The position numbers and the translations under genes were made by a program. From Rhynchopus sp. YZ270_cl-10 (Eukaryota; Euglenozoa; Diplonemea; Diplonemida; Diplonemidae), in contig OZ037863.1 in NCBI GenBank assembly GCA_964035575.1, forward strand, positions 350,001 through 414,000: a stretch of DNA of 64,000 nucleotides, written 5' to 3'. Below the pieces are notes generated by a model that saw only the letters and a program-made list of their open reading frames with translations, did no database searches and was not told the DNA's origin. Positions 47,638 to 58,351 of the stretch are shown here, in pieces. Position 1 is the first letter of the stretch. The number at the start of each line of letters is the position of its first letter.

Positions 47638-48962
47638 AGATGCCGTGGACGTGATACAGAAGACTGTTGTAAGCCAACGGTAAAACCACAAGGCAACATC
47701 ATTTACTTCACTGTGTATGGAAAACATTTTTTTTTTTTGTTGCTGCAGAAAATCATTCAAAATATTCATAATCAAGAAGAGTTAACCGCAGTTGGCGCAA
47801 AATGACCAAAACCTTCTCCACGCCATCGACACATCACGGCACATATAGTCAGAGAATAACAAAAGACGGCAAAGATAAGAGATACTCCGGAAGGGGAAGG
47901 TAGACAGGGAGCTCCGGATTCGCACAACAAATACACAAATTCATATACTTTCAAATAAAATTTGAAAGCATTAGGGAAGTGTATAAAAAACAACAACAAC
48001 CCATCTTTTTTTTTAATATTTCTTGTTGTAAAAATGTGAAAGGGGAAAAATAAACTGTTTCCTTGCATAAATTGAAACTTTCAGTAGATTGGTTTCGAAC
48101 TTTTACCCTGTTTCAGTCTTAAGAATTATACAGTAGTATTCAAAAGGGTAGACATCTTCAGTAATTCCCCTTTATATGGTGGGTGAAAGTTATGAAACCG
48201 ATGTTCGTGTGAACATTTGGTACCTTCTACTAAAGCCTTTTTTTTTTTTTGGGTAGGGGAAACACACATAAAAGCAAAAAAGTCTCGTTTTCTTTTTATC
48301 TATTTACAGGTAAGTCCTGTATGCTGCACCGGAGGGTTAGATAACCTAAAAAGTCTTGGCTTTGATGGCTGCCGTGTATACGTAAAGTATTCCGTGCAAT
48401 AATGCTACCAATCCAAACAAATATCTACACAGCCACCGTACTGTGTAACACTCAGTATACATCACACAATAAACATCAAAAATTGAAAATAGAACTCGTT
48501 TGTTTTTTTTTTTTCCATAAAAGAAAAAGCTTTAACTGAACATCGCACAACAAATACACAAAAAAAATAGTTTCAGATACTTTCAAATCAAAGAAGGGAA
48601 GATGCAAGGACGTTCCACACATCCAATCTTTGTTATGTCTGCATCCGAGTAACAAGGCCTCTAGCTTAGCATTGCCTGCAGGCTGTTGTTCTTGAAAAAA
48701 CACGTGATATATTTTTCTTTTTTGATAAATTGTTGGAGTAGTGTAGTTGCCTCGGTTGTGTTGCCACAGTTGTGCAATCTCCACTGTCTTTTTTTTGGAG
48801 ATGGCAATATCAGGAGACTTCAATAGTTTAGGATTATGTAAAAACAAAAGTGAAGTAATTGATGCAGGCACCTCCGACTTACCCACATACGATGCCATAA
48901 GGGGAAAGTAGTACCCTGTGGCCAACAACAGAAGATATAAAAGGAAACCTAAGTAGACCTAC

Positions 48963-48986
48963 CCGTACCGTGTGTGAACGGTACGG
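48963..48986. other. Perfect 9-bp stem-loop
   Basis: CCGTACCGT and its complement around a 6-nt loop. Function unknown; the GTACCG core recalls the stem-loops after genes B and C. Confidence 0.55.
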
Positions 48987-49104
48987 TACACAACCATGCG
49001 TCAGCCGGCGGCCCACCTTCCGTTGAAGAGTTGTGGGGTTAGAAGTACTGCAGTTCGCTGCACTCAACGCTTGGTGCATGATAGTCTACACAAGAGAGCA
49101 GGGG

Positions 49105-49400
49105 GTCCCAATATGCATATCAAGTAAGCCGACAGTTTCGGCCATCCTAAGTCAGGACACCGAAGTATCAGGTGCTGACAAAGGAAAACAAGTTGACTTG
49201 AAATACAAAGCCCTCTCGTGACAGCGTACCTTGGTACATGACTGGTGTACCGGGGAGGGGGAACCCCAACCATGCAGTCCTACATCCATTTCGTGGTTTA
49301 CATCTGATATGCTCTACTCCCGCTTCCTCTCATTAGTCAGATGAATGGGGAGCATTGGAGACGTAGGGTCACGAGTCGTGTGTGATGCAGGGTCCGGTTG
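49105..49400. repeat. Dispersed repeat D1, copy 6
   Basis: Near-identical to 41200-41493. It ends just before an A-run and the gene F 3' end. Confidence 0.82.
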
Positions 49401-49467
49401 GGTGCTTTGTCTCCCACAAAAAAAAAAAAAAAAAAAAAAAAAAAGCAACATCACTCTCTTGGGGTTT

Positions 49468-52400
49468 TCATAAAAGCGTCAGGTCCGCTGCAGGATCAGC
49501 CGGCACTTCTTCCACTCCTGTGGGGTACAGCTCAGCATCGTCGAGCGACATCTCAAAGAGAGGGTTCTCAAGCACCGTCACACCGTCATCAAGCTCCTTC
49601 ACACGCTGCTTCTTTTGCAGACAGCAAAACGCAGCAACAACACACACAGCCACCACGAGCACGCCCACACCGATGCCGACATAAAGGACAACGTTGCTGC
49701 TCCCACCCGACTCCTCCGGCTGCAGTGGTGCTGCCTCACGCTCACATGTGTGCGTCCCGTCTGTCAGCGTCAGGGTTGTGTTGCCCTCACACTCGACCGC
49801 ATCGCACACACCATTGTGCTGCACTGTGTACGACGCGTCTGTGCGTGCACAGGTCACCCCGTGGCTCACAGACACACCATCAGAGGAAAGTGCTGCCGAC
49901 AGGTCAACCTTCCCCGAAAGTGCGTCTGCGAGTTTTGATGTGCTGGCACGCACCATCCCCACCACAAGGACACCGCCATCCGACACCACAACACGCATGT
50001 CCGTCACAATGCCCAGTGCTTCGCTCATTGTTTCCTCAAAGCTTTCCCTCGTCGTTGCTGTTGTCCACAAAGACCCTGCCTCCACTCCGTAGTACTCCAC
50101 AGCAAACGCCATCGGCACTGTCACGTCGTCCGCAAGCAGGCACAGAGGTACACCAGTGGGGTGCACGTAGCCCTGTGTGTGGCACACACACGTCCCAGCA
50201 TTGCACGTCGCTTTCGGGTCAAGCCTCCCACTGCGACAGTCTTTGTCAGCTGTGCACAGAGCCTTCACAGCAGGAGCTGACGGTGCAAAAGTGGCACCAG
50301 CAGGCTGGTCTGTTGGGGTGGCTGTCGGAAGTGCTGTGTCAGGTGCAGAGGTACCAGGAACATGAGAAGCACCAGCAGGAAGGTTTGTGGGTACTGCTGT
50401 GTCAGGTGCAGGTGTAGGTGTTGTTGTCGGAAGTGCTGTGTCAGGTGCAGAGGTACCAGGAACATAAGAAGCACCATCAGGCAGGTTTGTTGGGGTGGCT
50501 GTGTCAGGTGCAGGGGACATTGGAGCTGAAGAAGGCACAAGGGTGGATGCAGCAGTCGCAGGAGACATCGGTGCTGCAGTCGGAAGTGGTGTGAGAGGGG
50601 AGTAAGTGGCAGCTACGGCACCTCCACAACTCCAAGTAAACACAAACTTCCAGTCATCGGAATCCTGATACCGGTTGAGTAAAGTAATGTTAAAGTTCCC
50701 TGCAACACTGAAGCTTCCATTGAAAGTGGTCGAGCGCCAGTCAGTACGCAAAACGGTCCCGTTGCTGTTCGTAAATATGAAATTGACATTTGAATATTGA
50801 GAGGATGACGAGACAGCAATGTCAAGCATTCCTGTGCAGGGAATAAGCCAACTGTAAACCGCCTGTTCTGAAAACATCCGCTCGTACGTCCCAGCAGGCG
50901 GCAGTGTCAGGTATGTGGAAGCATCAAAGCCTGCTGCAGGCACAACTGCAGGTCCGGTGTGGCACACCCACTCAAAGGTGATTTTGTTTTCTCTGTAGTT
51001 ACTCCTCCCACTCGTGTCGTTGAACACAACCATCATCTCACCGTTGGCAGGGTAAGTGGCAATGTAACGCTCGCGGTTATCAAACAATGATGTGAGCACG
51101 TACCCATCACTGTTTTGAAGCATCACTCTCCCGCCGTTCCTGGAGGTGCTGATGTTTCTGAACGTGACCTCAACTGTTCCCACACACTGAAATGTCCAGC
51201 ACTCAACGTACTCTGCTTGAACGGGTGCTCTGATTGTGGCAACCAAAGGTGGCGACAACAGTGCTTCGCACGGGGCACGTGGAACAACTGTTGGTGGTGC
51301 AGGTGTGTCAGGTGCAGGTGTCAGATCGTGTGAGGGAAAGTCAGGTCTTGTCCCTCCACAACTCCAAGCAAATGTAAACTTCCAGTCATCGGAATCCTGA
51401 TACCGGTTGAGTAAAGTAATGTTGAAGTTCCCTGCAACACTGAAGCTTCCATTGAAAGTGGTCGAGCGCCAGTCAGTACGCAAAACGGTCCCGTTGCTGT
51501 TCGTAAATATGAAATTGACATTTGAATATTGAGAGGATGACGAGGCAGCAATGTCAAGCATTCCTGTGCAGGGAATAAGCCAACTGGAAATCGTCTGTTC
51601 TGAAAACATCCGCTCATACGTCCCAGCAGGCGGCAGTGTCAGGTATGTGGAAGCATCAAAGCCTGCTGCAGGCACAACTGCAGGTCCGGTGTGGCACACC
51701 CACTCAAAGGTGATTTTGTTTTCTCTGTAGTTACTCCTCCCACTCGTGTCATTGAACACAACCATCATCTCACCGTTGGCAGGGTAAGTGGCAATGTAAC
51801 GTTCCCGGTTATCAAACAATGATGTAAGCACGTACCCATCACTGTTTTGAAGTGTCACTCTCCCGCCGTTCCTGGACGTGCTGATGTTTCTGAACGTGAC
51901 CTCAACTGTTCCCACACACTGAAATGTCCAGCACTCAACGTACTCTGCTTGAACGGGTGCTCTGATTGTGGCAACCAAAGGTGGCGACAACAGCGCTTCG
52001 CATGCGGCACGTGGAACAACTGTTGGTGGTGCAGGTGTCTCAGGTGCAGACGTCAGATCGTGTGAGGGAAAGTCAGGTCTTGTCCCTCCACAACTCCAAG
52101 CAAATGTAAACTTCCAGTCATCGGAATCCTGATACCGGTTGAGTAAAGTAATGTTGAAGTTCCCTGCAACACTGAAGCTTCCATTGAAAGTGGTCGAGCG
52201 CCAGTCAGTACGCAAAACGGTCCCGTTGCTGTTCGTGAATATGAAATTGACATTTGAATATTGAGAGGATGACGAAGCAGCAATGTCAAGCATTCCTGTG
52301 CAGGGAATAAGCCAACTGGAAATCGTCTGTTCTGAAAACATCCGCTCATACGACCCAGCAGGCGGCAGTGTCAGGTATGTGGAAGCATCAAAGCCTGCTG

Positions 52401-52857
52401 CAGGCACAACTGCAGGTCCGGTGTGGCACACCCACTCAAAGGTGATTTTGTTTTCTCTGTAGTTACTCCTCCCACTCGTGTCATTGAACAGAACAGTCAT
52501 CTCACCGTTGGCAGGGTAAGTGGCAATGTAACGTTCCCGGTTATCAAACAATGATGTGAGCACGTACCCATCACTGTTTTGAAGCATCACTCTCCCGCCG
52601 TTCCTGGACGTGCTGATGTTTCTGAACGTGACCTCAACTGTTCCCACACACTGAAATGTCCAGCACTCAACGTACTCTGCTTGAACGGGTGCTCTGATTG
52701 TGGCAACCAAAGGTGGCGACAACAGCGCTTCGCACGCGGCACGTGGAACAACTGTTGGTGGTGCACGTGTCTCAGGTGCAGGAGTAATTGGGCTGGTAGG
52801 TATCGGCACTGAGGCACGAGACAGGGAGAGACACGACACTGCAAGGAGCCAACGCAT
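49468..52857 (-). CDS. Surface protein F (class 2 C-terminus, type 1 5' flank)
   Basis: 1129 residues from the ATG at 52857. The signal peptide is followed by three near-identical CUB-like pairs (732-bp period), closely related to those of E but with S-Q-Y-S-N-V-N-F and T-D-W-R-S-T-T loops. The short Thr/Pro stalk lacks the 15-residue repeat. The EGF-like knot, SEA-like insert, transmembrane helix and tail with N-P-L-F are of class 2. The tail ends A-A-D-L-T-L-L. The upstream region is of the A/B/C type, so F looks like a recombinant between the two lineages. Same proposed role as its paralogues. Confidence 0.88.
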   Translation of the reverse strand: MRWLLAVSCLSLSRASVPIPTSPITPAPETRAPPTVVPRAACEALLSPPLVATIRAPVQAEYVECWTFQCVGTVEVTFRNISTSRNGGRVMLQNSDGYVLTSLFDNRERYIATYPANGEMTVLFNDTSGRSNYRENKITFEWVCHTGPAVVPAAGFDASTYLTLPPAGSYERMFSEQTISSWLIPCTGMLDIAASSSSQYSNVNFIFTNSNGTVLRTDWRSTTFNGSFSVAGNFNITLLNRYQDSDDWKFTFAWSCGGTRPDFPSHDLTSAPETPAPPTVVPRAACEALLSPPLVATIRAPVQAEYVECWTFQCVGTVEVTFRNISTSRNGGRVTLQNSDGYVLTSLFDNRERYIATYPANGEMMVVFNDTSGRSNYRENKITFEWVCHTGPAVVPAAGFDASTYLTLPPAGTYERMFSEQTISSWLIPCTGMLDIAASSSSQYSNVNFIFTNSNGTVLRTDWRSTTFNGSFSVAGNFNITLLNRYQDSDDWKFTFAWSCGGTRPDFPSHDLTPAPDTPAPPTVVPRAPCEALLSPPLVATIRAPVQAEYVECWTFQCVGTVEVTFRNISTSRNGGRVMLQNSDGYVLTSLFDNRERYIATYPANGEMMVVFNDTSGRSNYRENKITFEWVCHTGPAVVPAAGFDASTYLTLPPAGTYERMFSEQAVYSWLIPCTGMLDIAVSSSSQYSNVNFIFTNSNGTVLRTDWRSTTFNGSFSVAGNFNITLLNRYQDSDDWKFVFTWSCGGAVAATYSPLTPLPTAAPMSPATAASTLVPSSAPMSPAPDTATPTNLPDGASYVPGTSAPDTALPTTTPTPAPDTAVPTNLPAGASHVPGTSAPDTALPTATPTDQPAGATFAPSAPAVKALCTADKDCRSGRLDPKATCNAGTCVCHTQGYVHPTGVPLCLLADDVTVPMAFAVEYYGVEAGSLWTTATTRESFEETMSEALGIVTDMRVVVSDGGVLVVGMVRASTSKLADALSGKVDLSAALSSDGVSVSHGVTCARTDASYTVQHNGVCDAVECEGNTTLTLTDGTHTCEREAAPLQPEESGGSSNVVLYVGIGVGVLVVAVCVVAAFCCLQKKQRVKELDDGVTVLENPLFEMSLDDAELYPTGVEEVPADPAADLTLL

Positions 52858-53108
52858 TGTGTGACTTGACGGCACAACGCCGCTTGCCTGTGGGTGGGGT
52901 TCTGAAGAGTGTGTGGTGACCTGTTGGGTGGTGTGGGTAAGTGTCTCCAATGCGCCGTGCACGAGCCGCCCCTTCCCTCTCACAGCAGGTCCACGACGCT
53001 GGTCCACACCTCTGCCAACGCTGATGATGCCGAGGCTGTGCACCACAACACCTTGTCTGTCCATGTGTCCTCTTCAAGATAGGTTGCCGTAAGGCAAGCA
53101 GACTCGTT
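52858..53108 (-). promoter_or_regulatory. 5' flank of gene F (type 1, truncated)
   Basis: Matches the flanks of A, B and C for about 250 bp, to GCAGACTCGTTGAAT. It then stops abruptly and is followed by a piece of the GH26-like gene. Confidence 0.7.
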
Positions 53109-53123
53109 GAATTCACTCATGCT

Positions 53124-53319
53124 CTTCAGGTATATCGGAAAGCCACGACCCTTTCATGCCGACACCGTTTATGGAGGTGCTTCCCAGGGTGGTGATGGCA
53201 ACCGGCTTGGTAGGCACAAGATTACGCACAACCGTGTACTGTGCGGCAAGAAGCTGCTCCGCAGACTGCCAGGTGTGTCCGGGTATGGTGCTGCCAAAGT
53301 TTAGCCCATCCACCCCAAG
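53124..53319 (-). pseudogene. Fragment of the GH26-like gene
   Basis: About 196 bp match 30321-30523 of the GH26-like gene, covering G-V-D-G-L-N-F to G-S-W-L-S-D. An 8-bp deletion near the 3' side breaks the frame and the rest of the gene is absent. It carries the same K-P-V-A-I-T-T-L-G motif, so the nucleophile was already missing before duplication. It sits upstream of gene F at a recombination junction. 53320-54060 shows no gene. Confidence 0.9.
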
Positions 53320-54089
53320 AAACAGACGCGCTAAAACGCACATCGGTCGATCTCATGCAAAGGGTGGGACGTGAGTGTACGTAGCATACGATAGCAACAA
53401 AGGGGGTACAATTTCATTTGTTTGAAAAACTTTGTTGCGTTAGTGTAGACACCCGAGGATGAGCTCCACTGTTCCTTTGTTGTAGTATCGATTCGTTCGT
53501 TCGTTTTATTTTATTTTTTTTTTTTTCAAAACTGAAAGGGCAATTGACGCAATAATGTATTCAGAGTGCCCTTCCTGTATTCGAACCCGTTCTCTTGCGA
53601 ACTGAACAGAACTGCATCGAGCATGTCTTTTTTTGATTATGGCTGGGAAGATGTTGTGGCACAGATGCAGGCCCACATACCCATTTATGACTGCAGACAC
53701 ACACGAAAATGCAGATACGTCAGTAAGGAAAGATACCGGGGAAAGAACTGAAAACTTAAAAAGCTGAAGGTGTCTCTCGCGCTCACATCTGCACCACCTT
53801 TGTTATCGTGGATCACCAGGGGTTGTACAGGGGTGGAACAGACATGAAAACCCCCAGGCCCCAGCAGAAAGACCAAAAACCCCCCTAAAAAAAACCGCCA
53901 CATTGACATTGTTGGTGTGTGATTTTGGCGACCTATGTTCTTCTGATTAGATGAGCTTTTCAAATGACTCGTCTGTCCTTGCTAAGATGACTGCTAAGCA
54001 GGCAAGAGACCAACACCTCAAATGGCTTTTGCAAAACCGTTGAGGAGGTGGACCCGTCAGTCTTCAAGAACGCGTTTTCCATAGCCGGA

Positions 54090-54285
54090 CTCCCCGTCGA
54101 GCCCGGTTCCCCAACCCAGCTCAAGTTAGGGGCCTCCGGCGGAATGTGAGAATTCCTCGGTTATCCAACTGCGGAGTTCGGCACTTCATTGATAGCAATT
54201 CGTGCACCAGGCAAATTGTCAGTAACCTCAGTACATTTACAACAAAGAAAGGGCGGTCATGACACCCAAAGCGAAGCCACGGTAC
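54090..54285 (+). repeat. Direct repeat shared with hAT element Z
   Basis: Matches 58595-58785 with a few differences (CCCCAACCCAGCTCAAGTT and CCGGCGGAATGTGAGAAT). The preceding plus-strand codons (54035-54147, about V-E-E-V-D-P-S-V-F to A-S-G-G-M, ending in TGA) recall the last part of some DDE transposases; weak evidence. Confidence 0.7.
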
Positions 54286-54306
54286 CAGGGGTGGAGGTGC
54301 GTCTAC

Positions 54307-54330
54307 TGACCCGGTTTCAAAACCGGGTCA
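54307..54330. other. Perfect 11-bp hairpin
   Basis: TGACCCGGTTT and its complement around two bases, followed by an A-run. It may be a transposon end or a cruciform site. 54331-54635 shows only homopolymer runs. Confidence 0.55.
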
Positions 54331-54635
54331 AAAAAAAAAAAATGGGATTTTGGCGAAAAACCCGGTTTCACAGTTTCTTCCGGGAAGATTTTTTTTTTTT
54401 TCTTCTTTTTTTCAAAAAATCTGAAAAAAAAAAAAAAAAAAGAAGATTTCTTCTTGGAAAAATAAAAATAAAAAAAAATTTGGGGAAAAATTTTTGAAGG
54501 GCCTCAGAGGCCTGGTCATATGGGCCAGTCTCCGAAGCACGCTCCATTTACAACCAAGAGTGTGCCTTTGTACACCCTCTTCAGGTAAAAACCATCTAAG
54601 ATGTGTAAAAACACCTGCCTCGCACAGTCCCAACA

Positions 54636-54752
54636 CAAAATTTTCCGCTCGCTGCGCTCGCGGAGGTACACCTTAAAAATTTTTTCCGCTCGCTTCGCTC
54701 GCGGAAGTACCCCCAAATTTTTCTCCGCTCGCTGCGCTCGCGGAAAGACACC
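54636..54752. repeat. Three tandem GC-rich motifs
   Basis: Three copies of a unit of about 45 bp, each with CCGCTCGCTGCGCTCGCGG (or TTC for the central TGC) set in A/T-rich DNA. Confidence 0.8.
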
Positions 54753-55261
54753 CCCAATGTGGACTGTTACGTGAAATAAAAAAACGGGCGTGGAAAAATT
54801 TTTTTGAGCCTCCCACGATTTCACAAAAACCCAAAATTTAGCGTCAGGCCCTGGTTTCCCCATTTTCCCGTGAATTTTCACACCTCTTCCAACTTTGTCA
54901 GGGAGGAGCGCGCGCGAAGCGCGCGCGACGACCGCTTGTGTGGGGAGAAAGCTCGGAATGTACTTTTCTGAAGGGGGAAAAAAAATCTTCTTCAAAATTC
55001 ACACCCGAAGAAGGAGCGAAGAATCCCTGCCCGGTTTGGAAAAAAAAAAAAGAAAAAAAAAAATAGAAACTAACTTTCGGTTCTGAATAAAAAGAAAACA
55101 ATGAAAAACAACTTTTTCGTTTATCGCTCCGCAAGCTTGTTGTGTTTTTTCGCTGAAGTGTGTGTTGTACGATAGAGAAAAAAATAATGAGGGAGAAAAC
55201 ACAAGCTGGCGGGCACGCACCTTCCGTCGTTTCTATTTCCTATTGTCAAGTACCTTGATTT
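54753..55261. other. Intergenic with relic of element U
   Basis: 54895-54960 resembles 35310-35370 in element U, including an 8-bp, 3-nt-loop hairpin at 54908-54926. The rest is A/T-rich with no gene. The last 8 bases are the left target duplication of element W. Confidence 0.5.
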
Positions 55262-56713
55262 CAGGGTATTAGGGTGGTTAACCCTTAGCCAACCAGCAAC
55301 CCGTACAGGGGTTGTTTTTTTGGGGGTTTTTATGAAGAACACCAGTAAATAAATTTTATTTTGGACTTTTTGATCGATTTTTTTTATGTTGAAAAGATTT
55401 GTCACGAAACGTTCCAAAAAACATGTTTTCGGGGGAAAAAATCAATCACATATTTGGTAGGCAGCGTCAGGGATCGTCTCCCCCAAACACTGAAAGTTGA
55501 TGCTATTGTCTGGTTTTTGGGTTGGTGCCCAAGGCCCAACCAAGACCCCAAAAAATGTCAAAAATATGGTATTTGTCACATATGAGCAAAAATAAAGCAA
55601 TTGCGGGGTCGCACGACCTCCCATTCGTATCACAGCCACCCTCACACCAACAGGACTTTCACCTCCTTTTCACTGTTTTTCACTGGTTTTGACTGCTTTT
55701 GACTGTTTTCACTGTTTTTTCACTGGTTTTCACTATTTTTTGTTCCTCTCTCAAGCTGTTCATACAACTTCTACTCCATATTTCTGACCGATTTTTTTTT
55801 TTATTGATGTCATTTGCTCTCGATCTTTCAAATAACGCCATTTTCGAGTTCCGGTTTTGCACACATATTTCGTCAGAGGACTGCGGGAGCTATTTTTCTC
55901 GAATTTTTGGGTGTTTTTTTCCAAGCATTTTGGATTTTTACAAAATATTTTTTTTTAAAAAAAAGTCCAAAACATAAATAATCAAAAGTTCTGCTCAAAA
56001 TCTTTCAATTGCGACCAGAATCGGTCAAAAAGTCGTTGCCCTTCACATTTTGCCTCTTGGAGAGCCTGGACCCCCAAAAAGCAAAAAAACACACCTGAAA
56101 ATGCCTTGGTTGGCTAAGGGTTAAAAAAACTGGTTTTCAAAAAAAAAAAAAAAAAACAGAGAAATCTGGAGGGGAAAAAAAAACCGACACTTTTCACCAG
56201 GCCTTTCTGTAAATGTCGTCCCCAGATTAGGGCGGACTCGATTTTTTTCCCCGCATTTTTTCCCCGCCTGGTAGAACCGTGGTTGAACCACGGGAGTGCC
56301 TTTGGGAAATGGCTGTTCCTTGATTTTTTTTTGCCTGCGGCGCCATTTTTCACTTTTTGCTCCGCAAAAAAGGGTTCGTTTGAGTGGCTCTGTGGTGTAA
56401 AAAGCTAGATTTTTACACCGTACCCTCAAAATTTTTCGCCTGCGGCGCCATTTTATATTATTTTTTTGCTCCGCAAAAAAAAAATACAGTCCCTATGTTC
56501 CCAATGTCTACCCTGGGTCAGCAGCGCCGAAAAATATTTTGAAATCGGATTCCTGGATAAGACACTGACCCCACCCCCGAAAAACCCGAAAAAGGTGACT
56601 GTGTCCGTCAATGGTGGAGGTTTTTGTAGGAAACACTAGTTTTCGCCACCCAGGAAAGAAAACCAGAAAAATCAGTTTTTTCCGGAATTTTGGATTTTCA
56701 CCCTAATACCCTG
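55262..56713. mobile_element. hAT-like element W with nested insertion
   Basis: 1452 bp with perfect 15-bp terminal inverted repeats (CAGGGTATTAGGGTG) and a perfect 8-bp target duplication CTTGATTT (55254-55261 and 56714-56721). No transposase. The left part is occupied by a piggyBac-like element. The right part (56321-56490) has two GCCTGCGGCGCC motifs and GCTCCGCAAAAAA motifs shared with element U. Confidence 0.94.
55282..56120. mobile_element. piggyBac-like non-autonomous element inside W
   Basis: 839 bp with perfect 14-bp terminal inverted repeats (CCCTTAGCCAACCA), flanked on both sides by TTAA (55278-55281 and 56121-56124). CCC ends and TTAA duplications define the piggyBac superfamily. 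There is no transposase. It lies wholly inside element W and is therefore younger. Confidence 0.85.
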
Positions 56714-56754
56714 CTTGATTTACAAAAAAAAAAAAAAAAGGGATTTGCAATTTT

Positions 56755-57010
56755 GGGAGAAAATCGATTTTTTTTTGGTACTCGCACGAGCCTCTGAGAG
56801 TGACCAGAAATGGCCTCATGAACAAAGTGACTCCGTCACACTCAATTAGTCAAACGCCGAAGCAAAAGGAAGCATGCAGCATGGCGAAATAATAGAAGTA
56901 GCGTACCGTGCGCCTGCGGCGCAAGCTTGCAACCCACCCCCAAAATGTACAATTTTAAGCGCATTTTTTTTTTTTTTTTTTGAAATGTTGCGTACCGTGG
57001 CTTCGCCAGG
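56755..57010. repeat. Inverted copy of a segment of element Z
   Basis: Reverse complement of about 58870-59145 with moderate divergence. It includes GCCTCTGAGAGTGACCAGAA, the GTACCGTGCGCC hairpin motif at 56910-56922 and CGTACCGTGGCTTCGCCAG. 57011-57231 has a short open frame and a 7-bp, 3-nt-loop hairpin (57184-57200), nothing else. Confidence 0.75.
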
Positions 57011-57239
57011 AACCTTTGAGGCCATGACCGCCGAGAAATCCACTTTTGCCGAGTGCGTGAAGTTCGGTGTGCTGAACAAAGGGGGAACATGGACCCTACT
57101 CCCCTTCATCAAGGCACAAACGCTATTGCGCAAGTTCCCCGCCAAAGAAGTGTAACAACCAGGTCGCACGTGCCAGTGTCATTTTCGCGCGCAGCGCGAA
57201 TTTGAAAATCCCAAATCTATCTCCATCTCTGTTCATATC

Positions 57240-58351
57240 CAGGGTGTTTCCTAATTTTGGAAATTTTCCGGAAAATTCCGACATCCGGAAGCAAATTTTT
57301 TCCCTGGAAAAAAAGTGGGTTTTCAGCCCCAAAACATGCCGCAATTGGCATTTCCGGAATCCGTCCGCGCTGTGGTGGGGTCACTTTGCCGAAATGGCCA
57401 AGTTCTTGGTGTTGGTCAAAATGAGTGTAAGGAAAAGGGGACCAGGTAAATCCCACAACCCAGATTTTCTCTCCCTGATCCTGAAAACATGAAAATGCCC
57501 GAAAACACCGGCATTTGCATTTTCGGAATCCACCCGTTCTGTGGTGGGGTCAATTTGACGAAATGGACAAGTCCTTGGTTTTGGTCAAAACGTGTAAGGA
57601 AGAGGGCCAAGTGTTTGCCTGTAGAAACTGGTAGGAACAGGCAGCGCCGCAGGCGCACGGTACCCAACATCGGTGAAAATAAAAATTCCCGAAAACTGCT
57701 TTATTTGAATGATTGGAGCGATCCAGAACATACAGCGAACATACTTTTTTCGGGAAAATACCAAAAAAATAAGCACTTTAAATACGTCCCTAATTTTTTC
57801 CCGCAATTTTTTTCCCTGGCCAATTTTTTCCAAATCCCCGGAAGCGGAAGCAAATTAGGAAACACCCTGGATTTTGAGGGGAAAAAAAAAAAAAAAAGAA
57901 AAAGGCGGATTTTTGAATTTTTTTCTGAATTTTATCTCCTCATACAAGGCTACAACCACATCTGTAGCGGTTTCTTATGTGCATGTGACCCCACCATAAA
58001 GACCAATCGGTCCGTTCAATCAAAAGAAATAGATGTTCGCAACTCTCATAAAAAAGTAGCGTACCGTGCACCTGCGGCGCAGCTAAAAATGACGAGCGGT
58101 AGCCCACAGCTCTACCCTATGCCATAGTCACAGCTACCTTTACCATAGTTTGGCTATAAAAGCGTGCGATTTTATGTCACAATTTTTGAAATGTTGCGTA
58201 CCGTGGCTTCGCCAGAAAAGTTTTGATGCCATATGGTTAGACGGGCGCGGAAGGGAAAGAGCTGTGGATGTCTCTGCCAAAAATACGTGGGGAAAAAAAA
58301 TTGCCTCACACCGGCTTTTTTTTCAAAATCTCAAACCACCAATGTCCCCTG
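57240..58351. mobile_element. Composite hAT-like element X-Y2
   Basis: 57240-57869 (element X) has 18-bp perfect terminal repeats CAGGGTGTTTCCTAATTT. 57870-58351 is a copy of element Y lacking about 65 bp at its left end. The pair as a whole is flanked by an 8-bp duplication TTCATATC (57232-57239 and 58352-58359), while X alone has none. Y2 keeps the AATGTCCCCTG right end of Y1. Inside X, 57340-57420 and 57520-57600 are diverged relatives of the satellite unit at 14500-16892. Confidence 0.85.

Noticed and set aside
53560-53610. TTCGAA-containing stretch resembling a tRNA T-arm on the minus strand
   Set aside because: The T-stem does not pair and no acceptor, D or anticodon arm is found.
54516-54995. 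159-codon minus-strand frame
   Set aside because: Built largely on the three tandem GC motifs and a U-like relic; no homology or signal seen.
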